Shown here piece after piece: positions 43,877 to 52,494 of a stretch of DNA of 64,000 bases. The notes beneath the pieces were generated by a model that did no database searches, was not told the origin of the DNA, and saw nothing but the letters and a program-made list of their open reading frames with translations. This DNA is from Streptomyces purpureus (GTDB taxonomy: Bacteria; Actinomycetota; Actinomycetes; Streptomycetales; Streptomycetaceae). The stretch lies in the NCBI RefSeq assembly GCF_014648195.1, contig NZ_BMQQ01000014.1:2549-66548 (forward strand), in the 5' to 3' direction. Every line of letters starts with the position of its first letter. Position 1 is the first letter of the stretch. Position numbers and translations under genes: made by a program.

Positions 43877-46800
43877 GACACGATCCGCCCCGCCTCCATG
43901 ACGTGGACGGCGTCGGCGATCCCCGCGACGAGGTCGGGGTCGTGCTCGACGACGAGCACGGCGAGCCCGTCCGCGGCGAGCGCCCGCAGCACCCGGGCGA
44001 GCGCGGCGGTCTCGGCGGCGTCCAGACCCGCCGCCGGTTCGTCGAGCAGCAGGGTGTGCGGCCGTCCGGCGAGCGCCCGGGCGAGCTCGACCCGGCGCAG
44101 GGTGCCGGTGTCCAGCGCGGCGGTCGGGCGGTGCCGTACGGGCCCGTCCAGGGCGAACAGCCGCAGGGCCTGCTCGACGGCCCCCGGGTCGCGCACCCGC
44201 CCCTGCTCGGCTCCCACGCGGACGTTCTCCTCGACGGTCAGCGACGGGAAGACGGCGAGCTGCTGGAACGTCCGCGCGACGCCGAGCCGGCTCCGCGCGT
44301 ACGCGGGCCGGGCGGTGACCTCGACACCGTCCAGCACGACCCGCCCCGCGTCGGGGCGCACGGTCCCGGCCAGACAGTGGAAGAGGGTGCTCTTCCCGGC
44401 CCCGTTGGCCCCCACGAGCGCGGTCACCCGCCCCTGCGCCACGTCGAGCCCCACCCCGTCGAGCGCGACGACCCCCGCGTACCGCACCACAAGCCCCTCG
44501 GCCCACAGCCGCGCCGTCGTCGCCTTGCCGCCCGGGCCGGGGGCGCCGCGACCGGCCCGCGGCCGTGACCCCCCGCTCCCGGGGGCGCCACGCGCGCGTG
44601 GCCCCTCCGCCGGCCCCGGGGCGCCGGGACCGTCACCGAGCGGCTGGTCGGGGCGCGGGCCGTGGGGAGGCTGACCCGGAGGGGCGGGAGTGGTTGTGCC
44701 CGCTGCCCGGCGGGGCCTCGGCCGAAGGCCGCGGGCGGGCCACGGGAGGCGCAGCCGTGGGAGGACGGTCCGGCCGCGGCCGGAGGGCGGGGCCTCCGTG
44801 GCCGTGTCCGCTGCGCGGCGCCGGGGCCATCGAGGCCTCAGCTGTGCCGGGGCCTCGGCGCCGGTGCGCGCGCCCGCGGTCCGGCGGCCGCCGGACCGCA
44901 GGATGGCCGGGCCCGCGCCCGCTGCCCGGCTGGGCCTCGGCCGAAGGCCGCGGGCGGGCCACGGGAGGCGCAGCCGTGGGAGGACGGTCCGGCCGCGGCC
45001 GGAGGGCGGGGCCTCCGTGGCCGTGTCCGCTGCGCGGCGCCGGGGCCACCGGGGCCCCAGCCCGGCCGTGGCCTCCGCGCCGGTGCCTGCGCCCGCGGTC
45101 CCGCGGCCGCCGGACCGCAGGGCCTCCGTGGCCGTGTCCGCTGCCCAGCGGCGCCGGGGCCACCGGGACCCCGGCCGTGCCGGCCCCTCCTGCCGATCCC
45201 GCCCGCGACGCGCACGGTCCAGCCGGTCGCGCACGGCCCGCGGCCCGCCCGCCCCGCACGGGAGCGCCGTGGTGAGGCGGGACAGGAGGGAGGTCAGAGG
45301 GGGAACCCGGCCCGTCAGGGCTGCGAGGAGGCCGATCGTGGCCGCTGCCACGCCGCCGCGGGTGCCCGCGTCGAGGCCCACGAGGAGGGCCGCCGCGGCC
45401 AGGGGGGACAGGAGGCTGTCCGCGCCGAGGACCACGATCGCGGCGAACCAGAGCAGGCCGCGCACCGGGTCGTACGCCTCCGGGTCGAAGGCGCGCAGGC
45501 CCATTCCCAGCAGCCCGCCGCCCAGGGCCGCCAGCGCCGCGCCGGTCACGAACGCCAGGAGTTTCAGGGACGGCACCGGCACCCCGGCCGCCGCCGCGCC
45601 CGACTCGTGGTCCCGTAGGGCTGCCAGGGCCCTGCCCGTACGGCCCCGGCGCAGCGCGGCCACCCCGGCCAGGGCGCAGGCCAGGAGGAGCAGCTCCAGG
45701 AGGTAGTACGCGCGGTCGTCGGCCAGGCCCGCCGGGCGGCCGAGCTCCAGGCCGGCCGTGGCGTACGGCTGGGCGAAGACGAACCGGCTCACCGCGACCC
45801 CCACCGCCAGCGTCGCCAGCGCGAGCGCCAGACCGCGCCGGCCGATCGCCGACCACCCGGTGAGCAGCCCCAGCGGGGCCACCAGCACCACCGCCACCAG
45901 CAGCGCCACCAGCTCCGGCAGCCGGGGCAGCCCGGGGAAGCGGCCCGCCGCGAGGAGGGCCGTGAAGAGGGCGCCAAGGCCCGCGTAGGCGGCCTGGCCC
46001 AGCGAGATCTGCCCGCCCCGCCCCGTCACCACCACCAGCGACAGCAGGATCAGCGCCAGCGCCGGGACCTGGACGGACGTGTGCAGGTCCGCGCCCGCCA
46101 GGCCGAGCGGCAGCAGGAAGAGGACCCCGGTCACCAGCCACAGGCCCGGCGGGACCCGGACGCCCGCCGTGGCCGTGCGCGGCAGCGCATCGCGCGTGCC
46201 CACCCCCGGCATGGCCAGCGCCGCGATCAGCAGGGCGACCACGAACAGGTTCGCCCCGACCGCCTGGACCAGCGGGCCCGCCCACCCCGAGGGGTGCAGC
46301 CGGGTCATCTGGGCCTGCGCGACGCCGATGGCCAGGGCGCTCGCCACGGCGACGGGCAGGCTCCGCATCCGGGCCACCACGGCGACCGCGATCACCTCGA
46401 CGACCAGCAGCGGCAGCCCGTACGGGTCCAGCCGTACGTACGGGGCGAGCAGCACCCCGGTCAGCCCGGCCGTGAAGGAGCCGAACGCCCAACCGGCCGC
46501 CGAGACCCGGTCCGCGTCGATCCCGCCGAGCGCGGCCAGCTCCCGGTTGTCGACGACCGCCCGCAACTCCCGCCCGAGGGGCGTCCAGCGGGTCGCCGCG
46601 CCCACGGCCGCCGCGGTCAGCAGGGCGGCCGTGAGCTGGAGCCAGGGGTCGTCCGAGAGCAGTACGGGCGCGTCCGCCCGGGCCCCGCCGCCCCACACCA
46701 GCGCCGCCCCGCCGACCAGCAGCACGAACACACCGATCGAGGCGACCAGCGTGCGCGCCGGATCGGAGCCGAGGACCGACAGCGGCCGGAACACCGCCCG

Positions 46801-47046
46801 GTCCAGGGCGAGTCCGATGCCGGGCGCCACGACCAGCAGCGTCAGACACGCGGCCAGTGGCAGCGGCCACCCCCAGCCGACCACGAACTGCCGCAGGACG
46901 TACGCGCAGACCATCGCGATGGCGCCGTGCGCGAGGTTGAGCGCCCCGGTCGCCCGATAGGTGACGATCAGTCCGATTCCGGTGAGGGCGGCCGCGCTGC
47001 CGATCGCGAGGCCGGCGAGGGTGAGTTCGTACGTCAGCGAGGCCAC
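43873..47046 (-). CDS. Fused branched-chain-amino-acid-type ABC transporter: LivH–LivM permeases plus LivG ATPase
   Basis: One 1057-residue frame. Residues ~1-280 are a LivH-like permease (IGLIVTYRATGALNLAHGAIAMV), ~300-600 a LivM-like permease (VVVTGRGGQISLGQAAYAGLGALF, ALRDHESGAAAAGVPV), ~605-845 an Arg/Gly/Pro/Ala-rich linker, and ~846-1057 a LivG-like ATPase: Walker A GANGAGKST, 'GVARTFQQLAVFPSLTVEENV', degenerate signature LDTGTLRRVELARAL, Walker B 'HTLLLDEPAAGLD' and H-loop VVEHDPDL. Permease–ATP-binding fusions occur in actinobacteria; the long repetitive linker is odd. GTG 47046 overlaps the stop of the 141-residue membrane gene by 13 bases. The cognate binding protein is probably at 48102. 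Confidence 0.85.
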   Translation of the reverse strand: MASLTYELTLAGLAIGSAAALTGIGLIVTYRATGALNLAHGAIAMVCAYVLRQFVVGWGWPLPLAACLTLLVVAPGIGLALDRAVFRPLSVLGSDPARTLVASIGVFVLLVGGAALVWGGGARADAPVLLSDDPWLQLTAALLTAAAVGAATRWTPLGRELRAVVDNRELAALGGIDADRVSAAGWAFGSFTAGLTGVLLAPYVRLDPYGLPLLVVEVIAVAVVARMRSLPVAVASALAIGVAQAQMTRLHPSGWAGPLVQAVGANLFVVALLIAALAMPGVGTRDALPRTATAGVRVPPGLWLVTGVLFLLPLGLAGADLHTSVQVPALALILLSLVVVTGRGGQISLGQAAYAGLGALFTALLAAGRFPGLPRLPELVALLVAVVLVAPLGLLTGWSAIGRRGLALALATLAVGVAVSRFVFAQPYATAGLELGRPAGLADDRAYYLLELLLLACALAGVAALRRGRTGRALAALRDHESGAAAAGVPVPSLKLLAFVTGAALAALGGGLLGMGLRAFDPEAYDPVRGLLWFAAIVVLGADSLLSPLAAAALLVGLDAGTRGGVAAATIGLLAALTGRVPPLTSLLSRLTTALPCGAGGPRAVRDRLDRARRGRDRQEGPARPGSRWPRRRWAADTATEALRSGGRGTAGAGTGAEATAGLGPRWPRRRAADTATEAPPSGRGRTVLPRLRLPWPARGLRPRPSRAAGAGPAILRSGGRRTAGARTGAEAPAQLRPRWPRRRAADTATEAPPSGRGRTVLPRLRLPWPARGLRPRPRRAAGTTTPAPPGQPPHGPRPDQPLGDGPGAPGPAEGPRARGAPGSGGSRPRAGRGAPGPGGKATTARLWAEGLVVRYAGVVALDGVGLDVAQGRVTALVGANGAGKSTLFHCLAGTVRPDAGRVVLDGVEVTARPAYARSRLGVARTFQQLAVFPSLTVEENVRVGAEQGRVRDPGAVEQALRLFALDGPVRHRPTAALDTGTLRRVELARALAGRPHTLLLDEPAAGLDAAETAALARVLRALAADGLAVLVVEHDPDLVAGIADAVHVMEAGRIVS
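44698..45175. repeat. 219-bp tandem repeat inside the fused transporter linker
   Basis: Copy A 44698-44916 and copy B 44917-45135 both begin GCCCGCTGCCCGGC and stay nearly identical for the first ~145 bases, diverging after. A partial third copy of the later half is at ~45118-45175 (GGCCTCCGTGGCCGTGTCCG). 219 is 73 codons, so the reading frame of the host gene is kept. Confidence 0.85.
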
Positions 47047-47459
47047 GGCTCACACACCGGGCAGGGCGCCAGCCGCGCGTCGCCGACCGGCACGGCCTCG
47101 GGTTTGCCCACCACGAGCGGGCAGTCGGGCCGGTGGGCGAGGGTGCCGCCGGGGACACGCAGCGGCGGCTCGTCGGACGAAGGCGGCGGCCCGCCGGCCG
47201 CCTCGGGTTCGGACGTCTCGGACACCCCGGAGGGCTCCTCGCGGGCCCGCGGCGCGGACCCAGCCCGTACCGCCGCGGCCCACAGCACCGACCCGGCCAC
47301 CAGCAGCGCGCCCCCCGGTACCGTGCAGGACGCCAGGTAGGGGAGTTGCCGCTCGGCGAACCGTTCCCCCGACACGCCGTACCAGCCCACCACGCACAGC
47401 ACGGCCCCGGCGACGGCCGCGAGGAGACCGCCCCACCACAGCAGCCGCGTTGCCGACAT
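47034..47459 (-). CDS. Small two-helix membrane protein with C-terminal Cys cluster
   Basis: 141 residues. Two membrane helices (LLWWGGLLAAVAGAVLCVVGWYGV and ASCTVPGGALLVAGSVLWAAAV) are followed by a Pro/Glu linker and a tail with 'HRPDCPLVVGKPE...RLAPCPVCEP', whose His/Cys residues could bind zinc. No family recognised with confidence; similar proteins accompany Liv-type permease fusions in Streptomyces. Its 3' end overlaps the fused transporter gene by 13 bases, so it is part of that operon and likely co-made with it. Confidence 0.75.
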   Translation of the reverse strand: MSATRLLWWGGLLAAVAGAVLCVVGWYGVSGERFAERQLPYLASCTVPGGALLVAGSVLWAAAVRAGSAPRAREEPSGVSETSEPEAAGGPPPSSDEPPLRVPGGTLAHRPDCPLVVGKPEAVPVGDARLAPCPVCEPWPR

Positions 47460-47578
47460 GGTGCGCCCCCTTCCGTGCCCGGCCGGTCCGCCGGCCGTCT
47501 TTTGCGCTATCTCCGGAACCGTCCGACCCTGGAAGCATCAGGCCGCACGGCCTGCTCGGACACCCGGTGGTGAGCCAG

Positions 47579-48121
47579 ATGGGCCTCAGCAGACGCGACG
47601 GACACCCGCGCAGACGTATCGCGGCACTGGCGGCGGCCGCGGTCCTCGTGGTCACACCGGCCGCCGTGGCCTGCGGCGACAACGGCGGCGGGACGGAGTC
47701 GAACCGGAGCCCGGCCGTGACACAGCCCAGCCCGCCGGCGACCGACGGCGGGCGGACGGCGGGTCCGGCCGATCCGGCCGCGGCCCGGGCCGAGATCGAG
47801 AAGAACTGGACGACCTTCTTCGACCCGGAGGCCTCGACCGACGACAAGGTCGAGGTGCTCGAGAACGGCGAGCGGATGCGGTCGGTGCTCGAGGCGATGG
47901 CCGGCGACCCCGCCGCCTCGCAGACCTCCGCGAAGATCACCGACGTCGCCTTCACCTCCGCCACCGAGGCGAACGTGACGTACGACCTGCTGGTCGGCGG
48001 CACCCCCACCCTGCCGGACTCCAAGGGCACCGCGGTCCTCCAGGACGACACCTGGAAGGTGTCCGTGAAGACGCTCTGCGGCCTGGTCAAGCTCTCCGGC
48101 AATGCCGTTCCGGGCTGCTGA
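47579..48121 (+). CDS. Lipoprotein with MTB12-like C-terminal domain
   Basis: 180 residues. The signal peptide 'RRRIAALAAAAVLVVTPAAVACGDNGG' ends in a lipobox (AVAC), predicting a lipid-anchored surface protein. After a Ser/Thr/Pro linker, residues ~70-180 ('AEIEKNWTTFFDPEASTDDKVEVLENGERMRSVLEAMAG', 'ITDVAFTSATEANVTYDLLVGG', 'AVLQDDTWKVSVKTLCGLVKL') follow the fold pattern of the mycobacterial low-molecular-weight antigen MTB12. Function unknown. ATG 47579; GTG codons at 47567 and 47570 are alternatives. It overlaps the next gene by 20 bases and is divergent from the transporter operon. Confidence 0.8.
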   Translation: MGLSRRDGHPRRRIAALAAAAVLVVTPAAVACGDNGGGTESNRSPAVTQPSPPATDGGRTAGPADPAAARAEIEKNWTTFFDPEASTDDKVEVLENGERMRSVLEAMAGDPAASQTSAKITDVAFTSATEANVTYDLLVGGTPTLPDSKGTAVLQDDTWKVSVKTLCGLVKLSGNAVPGC

Positions 48122-49385
48122 GGTCCTGCTCCTGGCGGCGCTGCTGTGCTGCTGCGCCGCATGCGGCAGCCGCCTGCCGGAGAGCGACTTCCCCGGACGG
48201 CGGCCCGCGCCGTCCAGCGCGACCGGCGCGGAGCCGATCCGGGTCGGCGTGATCTCCAGCGCCACCAGCCCGGTCGGCGGCGCCGCGTTCACCGGCCCCG
48301 GCGACGGCGCCCGCGCCTACTTCGACGCCCTCAACGCGCGCGGTGGCCTCGACGGACGCCGGGTCGAGGTCGTCACCTGCGACGACGGCGGCAGCGGCGT
48401 CGGCAACAACGAATGCGTCCACCGGCTCGTCGACGAGGAGAAGGTCTTCGCGCTCGTCGCCACCACCGCCCTCGACTACGCGGGCGCGCCGCGGGTCGCC
48501 GAGGCGGGCGTCCCCGACGTCGGCGGCCAGCCCATCGGCCCCGCCTACGACACCTATCCGCATCTGTACTCGATCTACGGCAGCATCGCCCCGCGCACCG
48601 GCAAGGCCCCCGGCTGGGGCGGGACGCTCTACGGCGGCACCGAGGTCTACCGCTTCTTCAAGCAGACCCAAGGCGCCCGTACGGCCGGGGTCGTCGCCTA
48701 CAACCAGGCCTCGTCCGCGGCCTACGCCCGCCTCGTCACCGAAGGACTGAAGGCGGAGGGCTACCGTGTCGTGTCCGAGCAGGTCGACTTCGCGCTCCCC
48801 AACTTCCGCGCGGTCGCCGCCGACCTGCGCGAGCAGGGCGCCGACCTCGTCTTCGACGCCCTCGACAGCCACGGCAACGCCCGGCTCTGCGAGGCGATGG
48901 ACGCGGTCGGCCTGCGGGTCACGGCCAAGGTGACCAATGTGCAGAACTGGTCCTCGACCGTGCCCGAGGAGTTCGCCAAGGCGCCCGTGTGCCGCAACAC
49001 CCTCTGGGTCACCGGCGCCAGCCGCAACTACGAGGACACCGGCCACCCGGCGGTCAAGGCGTTCCGCGACGCCATGCGCGGCAAGGAGGTCTCGCAATGG
49101 CAACTGGAGGGCTGGGCCGCCGCCATGTGGTTCACCGACGCCGCCCGCTCCTGCGGGAACGGCCTCACGCGCGCGTGCGTCGAGCGGTACCTGAACCGCC
49201 CCGAGCCCTACACCGCCGACGGGCTCCTGCTGCCCGTCCGCTTCGAACGGCTCGCCGAGCCGCCGAAGGAGCGCCACACCTGTCTGTCCGTGGCCCGCTG
49301 GCAGGACGGCCGAGGCTGGGTCACCCAGGGCGGCGACATGAACGACAACTGCGCCACCGTGCCCCAGCTGGCCTACCGGCCCTGA
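48102..49385 (+). CDS. ABC transporter substrate-binding lipoprotein (LivK-like)
   Basis: 427 residues. Signal peptide with lipobox (LLCCCAACGS). The periplasmic-binding fold type I is recognisable: 'IRVGVISSATSPVGGAAFTGPGDGARAYFDALNARGGLDGRRVEVVTCDDGG', 'NNECVHRLVDEEKVFALVATT', 'GVVAYNQASSAAYARLVTEGLKAEGYRVVSE' and 'ALDSHGNARLCEAMDAVG'. This is the leucine/amide-binding family and the obvious partner of the divergently encoded fused permease. ATG 48102 lies within the previous gene (20-base overlap). The ligand cannot be read from sequence. Confidence 0.9.
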   Translation: MPFRAAEVLLLAALLCCCAACGSRLPESDFPGRRPAPSSATGAEPIRVGVISSATSPVGGAAFTGPGDGARAYFDALNARGGLDGRRVEVVTCDDGGSGVGNNECVHRLVDEEKVFALVATTALDYAGAPRVAEAGVPDVGGQPIGPAYDTYPHLYSIYGSIAPRTGKAPGWGGTLYGGTEVYRFFKQTQGARTAGVVAYNQASSAAYARLVTEGLKAEGYRVVSEQVDFALPNFRAVAADLREQGADLVFDALDSHGNARLCEAMDAVGLRVTAKVTNVQNWSSTVPEEFAKAPVCRNTLWVTGASRNYEDTGHPAVKAFRDAMRGKEVSQWQLEGWAAAMWFTDAARSCGNGLTRACVERYLNRPEPYTADGLLLPVRFERLAEPPKERHTCLSVARWQDGRGWVTQGGDMNDNCATVPQLAYRP

Positions 49386-49456
49386 GGCGGGCCGGGGCGG
49401 CCAAGTACAGTCCACCCTTGACGACCATGAAAGACCGGGGGAGACACGGCGGCCCG

Positions 49457-50740
49457 ATGCGCATCTCATTCCTGCTCCACAACGCCTACGGCATTGGCGG
49501 CACGATTCGCACGACGTTCAACCTCGCCCAGGTCCTGGCCGAGCGGCACGACGTCGAGATCGTCTCCGTCTTCCGCCACCGCGAGGAGCCGACCCTCGGC
49601 GCCCCGCCCGGCGTGACCATGCGGCACCTGGTCGACCTTCGAAAGAACAGCCCCGACTACGACGGCGACCACCCCGACTACAAGAAGCCGGCCCGGGTCT
49701 TCCCGCGCGGCGACGGCCGCTGGAAGCAGTACAGCCGCCTCACCGACGCCCGGCTCGGCGCGCACCTGAAGAACCTTCAGGCCGATGTCGTCGTCGGCAC
49801 CCGCCCCGGCCTCAACGTCCACATCGCCCGCCAGGCCCGGCGCGGCCCGGTCCGCGTCGGCCAGGAACACCTGACCCTGGACAGCCACGGCTACCGCCTG
49901 CGCCGCGAAATAGGGCACCGCTACGCCCTCCTGGACGCCGTCACCACAGTCACCGAGGCCGACGCCCGCTCCTACCGGACCCGGCTCAAGCTGCCCGGCG
50001 TACGGATCGACGCGGTCCCCAACAGCGTGCCCGCCCCGTCCGTGCCGCCCGCCGACTCCACCGCCAAGTGGGTCGTCGCCGCCGGCCGGCTCACCAACGT
50101 CAAGCGGTACGACCTGCTGGTCAAGGCGTTCGCCCAGGTCGTCGCCGAACGCCCGGACTGGCGGCTGCGGATCTACGGCTCGGGGGACGCCACCGGCAAC
50201 GAGAAGAACGCCCTGCGCGCCCTGATCGAACTGCACCGGCTGCACAACCACGTCTTCCTGATGGGCCCGGCCAACCCGCTGGAGCCGGAGTGGGTGAAGG
50301 GCTCGATCGCCGCCGTCACCTCCCGGATCGAGTCCTTCGGCATGACCATCGTGGAGGCTATGCGCTGCGGAGTGCCGGTGGTCTCCACCGACTGCCCGCA
50401 CGGCCCCCGCGAGATCATCGAGGACGGGGTCGACGGACGGCTCGTGCCGGTCGGCGACGCGGACGCGGTCGCCGCCGCCCTGCTCGCCCTCATCAACGAC
50501 GACGAACTGCGCCGCAAGACCGGCCAGGCGGCGCTCGCCGCCTCGGAGCGCTTCGACCCGGCCCGGATCGCCGAGCGCCATGAGGCCCTCTTCGCCGAGC
50601 TGGTCGCCCAAGGCGAGGGCGCCCGCTCCCGCGGGGCCCTGCGCGACGGGCTCCACCGCGTGCGTGGCGCCGTCCTGGACGCCGCCTACACCGTGCGCTA
50701 CAAGGCCGCCGACGTGCTGCGGAAGGGAAAGCGGAAGTGA
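49457..50740 (+). CDS. Glycosyltransferase family 4 protein
   Basis: 427 residues. The N-terminal domain starts 'MRISFLLHNAYGIGGTIRTTFNLAQVLA' (Gly-rich acceptor loop) and has 'LQADVVVGTRPGLNVHIA'. The donor domain has 'WVVAAGRLTNVKRYDLLVKAFAQV', 'RLRIYGSGDATGNEKNAL', 'VFLMGPANPLEPEWVKGSIAAVTSRIESFGMTIVEAMRCGVPVVSTDCPHGPREII' with the GT4 E-x7-E pair. Such enzymes add sugars to cell-surface polymers (for example teichoic acid or capsule). ATG 49457 follows GGGGGAGA; an ATG at 49427 is also in frame. The stop overlaps the next gene (GTGA). Confidence 0.9.
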   Translation: MRISFLLHNAYGIGGTIRTTFNLAQVLAERHDVEIVSVFRHREEPTLGAPPGVTMRHLVDLRKNSPDYDGDHPDYKKPARVFPRGDGRWKQYSRLTDARLGAHLKNLQADVVVGTRPGLNVHIARQARRGPVRVGQEHLTLDSHGYRLRREIGHRYALLDAVTTVTEADARSYRTRLKLPGVRIDAVPNSVPAPSVPPADSTAKWVVAAGRLTNVKRYDLLVKAFAQVVAERPDWRLRIYGSGDATGNEKNALRALIELHRLHNHVFLMGPANPLEPEWVKGSIAAVTSRIESFGMTIVEAMRCGVPVVSTDCPHGPREIIEDGVDGRLVPVGDADAVAAALLALINDDELRRKTGQAALAASERFDPARIAERHEALFAELVAQGEGARSRGALRDGLHRVRGAVLDAAYTVRYKAADVLRKGKRK

Positions 50741-51474
50741 CCACGACCACCACCGGCGTACGGGCCGACTGCACCGCCCGGGCCACCGGAGAGATCAGCT
50801 TCACCCTCACCGACGGCGCCGGCGACCTCGTACTGAAGCTGCGCGACGGCGACGAGGAGCTGCGGCTGGAGACCGGTCCCGACGGCACCGCCGTCCTGCC
50901 CGCCGGCACCGAACTCGCCGAAGGCCGCTGGGACCTGTTCGCCGACGAGCGGCCCGTCGAGGCCGGCATCCGCGACGTACGCGAACTGGTGGACCGGCGC
51001 CCCGGCTCCGGCGACCGGGTCGCCGTCCGGATCCCGTACCCCACCGCCGAAGGCCGGCTCGCCGTACGCGCCTGGCTGCGCGCCCCGCACGCCGAAGCCG
51101 GAGACCTGACCTTCACCGAGGCCGGCTGCACCGTCGAAGGGCGCCTGTACGGGACCGTGGCCGGCCCGGGCGCGGTCGCCGAGGCCCGGCACGACGGGCG
51201 GGTCCACAGCGTCGAGGCCACCTGCATCGACGGGGTCTTCTCCGTGACGCTGCCCTACGGGCCGCTCGCGGAGGAGCCGCTCGACCGTGAGCGGCTGTGG
51301 GAGCTGTGGCTGCGCCCCGCCGAGGACGCCGAGTCCGTGCGGATCTCCCGGATCCTGGACGACCTCTGGGACCGCAGGAACGTTTTCGTCTATCCGGTCA
51401 CGGCGGTCGGCGACCACCGGGCCACCCCCTGCTACACCGCCGACAACGACCTCTGCGTGCGCGTCACCCCCTGA
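50737..51474 (+). CDS. Unknown beta-rich protein coupled to the GT4 glycosyltransferase
   Basis: 245 residues, no signal peptide or membrane helix. The sequence is beta-rich ('ISFTLTDGAGDLVLKLRDGDEELRLETGPDGTAVLPAGTELAEGRWDLFAD', 'LAVRAWLRAPHAEAGDLTFTEAGCTVEGRLYGTV') and ends with a segment like enzyme active-site lids ('DLWDRRNVFVYPVTAVGDHRATPCYTADNDLCVRV'). I recognise no catalytic motif; homologues are often labelled 'transferase' because of their GT4 neighbour. GTG 50737 overlaps the glycosyltransferase stop, which points to a shared pathway. Confidence 0.78.
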   Translation: MTTTTTGVRADCTARATGEISFTLTDGAGDLVLKLRDGDEELRLETGPDGTAVLPAGTELAEGRWDLFADERPVEAGIRDVRELVDRRPGSGDRVAVRIPYPTAEGRLAVRAWLRAPHAEAGDLTFTEAGCTVEGRLYGTVAGPGAVAEARHDGRVHSVEATCIDGVFSVTLPYGPLAEEPLDRERLWELWLRPAEDAESVRISRILDDLWDRRNVFVYPVTAVGDHRATPCYTADNDLCVRVTP

Positions 51475-51486
51475 GCCGTCCCGGCA

Positions 51487-51515
51487 CCCTCGCGGACACT
51501 CCCTGTCCGCGAGGG
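51487..51515. terminator. Hairpin between the GT4 operon and the WYL regulator
   Basis: CCCTCGCGGACA (51487-51498) and its exact complement (51504-51515), loop CTCCC, 12 bp. It ends the upstream operon and sits 17 bases before the regulator ATG, so it could also act as an operator. Confidence 0.75.
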
Positions 51516-51531
51516 CTGCGAGAATCGCCGC

Positions 51532-52494
51532 ATGCTGGAGACCTCGGCACGACTGCTCCGCCTGCTCTCACTGCTGCAGGCCCACCGCGAATGGTCCGGC
51601 CCCGACCTCGCGGACCGGCTCGGCGTCACCCCGCGCACCGTACGGCGTGACGTCGACCGGCTCCGCGCGCTCGGCTATCCGGTCAACGCCAGCCCCGGCA
51701 CGGGCGGCGGCTACCAGCTCGGCGCGGGCGCCGAACTGCCGCCGCTGCTCCTGGACGACGAGGAGGCCGTCGCCGTCGCCGTGGGCCTGCGCACCGCCGC
51801 CGGCCAGGGCATCGAGGGCATCGGCGAGACGTCCGTACGGGCCCTGTCGAAACTGGAGCAGGTGCTGCCAGGCCGGCTGCGCCGCCGGGTCTCCGCCCTG
51901 AACACCTTCACCGTGCCGATGCTGCGCGCCCCCCAGCCGCAGGCGCTCGACCCCTCGGTGCTCACCGAGCTGGCCAACGCCTGCCGCGACAGCGAGCGGC
52001 TGCGCTTCGAGTACCGCGACCACGGCGGCTCGGCGACCCGCCGCACGGTCGAGCCGCACCGGCTGGTGTGTACCGAGCGGCGCTGGTACCTGGTCGCCTG
52101 GGACGTGGACCGCGCGGACTGGCGGACCTTCCGGGCCGACCGGATCGTGCCCAAGCCGCCGCACGGCCCCCGCTTCCCGCCCCGGGAGCCGCCCGCCGAG
52201 GATCTGGCCGCCTATGTGTCCAAGGGTGTCTCCACGACGGCGTACGCGGCGAGGGCGGTGTTCCGCCTCCACGTACCGGTGGAGGAGGCGGCCTTGACCG
52301 TGGGACCGTCCGACGGGGTCCTGGAGGCCGAGACCGCCACGACGTGTGTGCTGCGCACCGGTGGGACGAGTCTGGATGTGCTGGTCATCCATGTGGTGCT
52401 GATGGGGTTCGAGTTCGAGGTGATCGAGCCGGTCTCCCTGGAGGAGCACATCAGGAAGGTCCGGGACCGTCTGTCTCGAGCTCTTTCTCGATGA
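51532..52494 (+). CDS. WYL-domain transcriptional regulator (YafY/PafBC-like)
   Basis: 320 residues. The N-terminal winged helix is 'ARLLRLLSLLQAHREWSGPDLADRLGVTPRTVRRDVDRLRALGYPVNASPGTGGGYQL' (HTH_11). The WYL domain has 'LRFEYRDHGGSATRRTVEPHRLVCTERRWYLVAWDVDRADWRTFRADRI', with the WYL triad as WYLVAWD. WYL proteins sense nucleic acid or nucleotide ligands and regulate DNA repair, defence or metabolism. Its last 44 bases overlap the 3' end of the opposite-strand oxidase gene. No clear target is adjacent. Confidence 0.92.
   Translation: MLETSARLLRLLSLLQAHREWSGPDLADRLGVTPRTVRRDVDRLRALGYPVNASPGTGGGYQLGAGAELPPLLLDDEEAVAVAVGLRTAAGQGIEGIGETSVRALSKLEQVLPGRLRRRVSALNTFTVPMLRAPQPQALDPSVLTELANACRDSERLRFEYRDHGGSATRRTVEPHRLVCTERRWYLVAWDVDRADWRTFRADRIVPKPPHGPRFPPREPPAEDLAAYVSKGVSTTAYAARAVFRLHVPVEEAALTVGPSDGVLEAETATTCVLRTGGTSLDVLVIHVVLMGFEFEVIEPVSLEEHIRKVRDRLSRALSR

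Noticed and set aside
44565..45275. Plus-strand open frames across the transporter linker.
   Set aside because: They translate as Arg/Gly/Pro repeats without start context; the minus-strand frame joins two recognisable transporter domains.
49457..51474. Glycosyltransferase pair as part of a natural-product cluster.
   Set aside because: There is no polyketide, NRPS, terpene or other biosynthetic core gene in the window.
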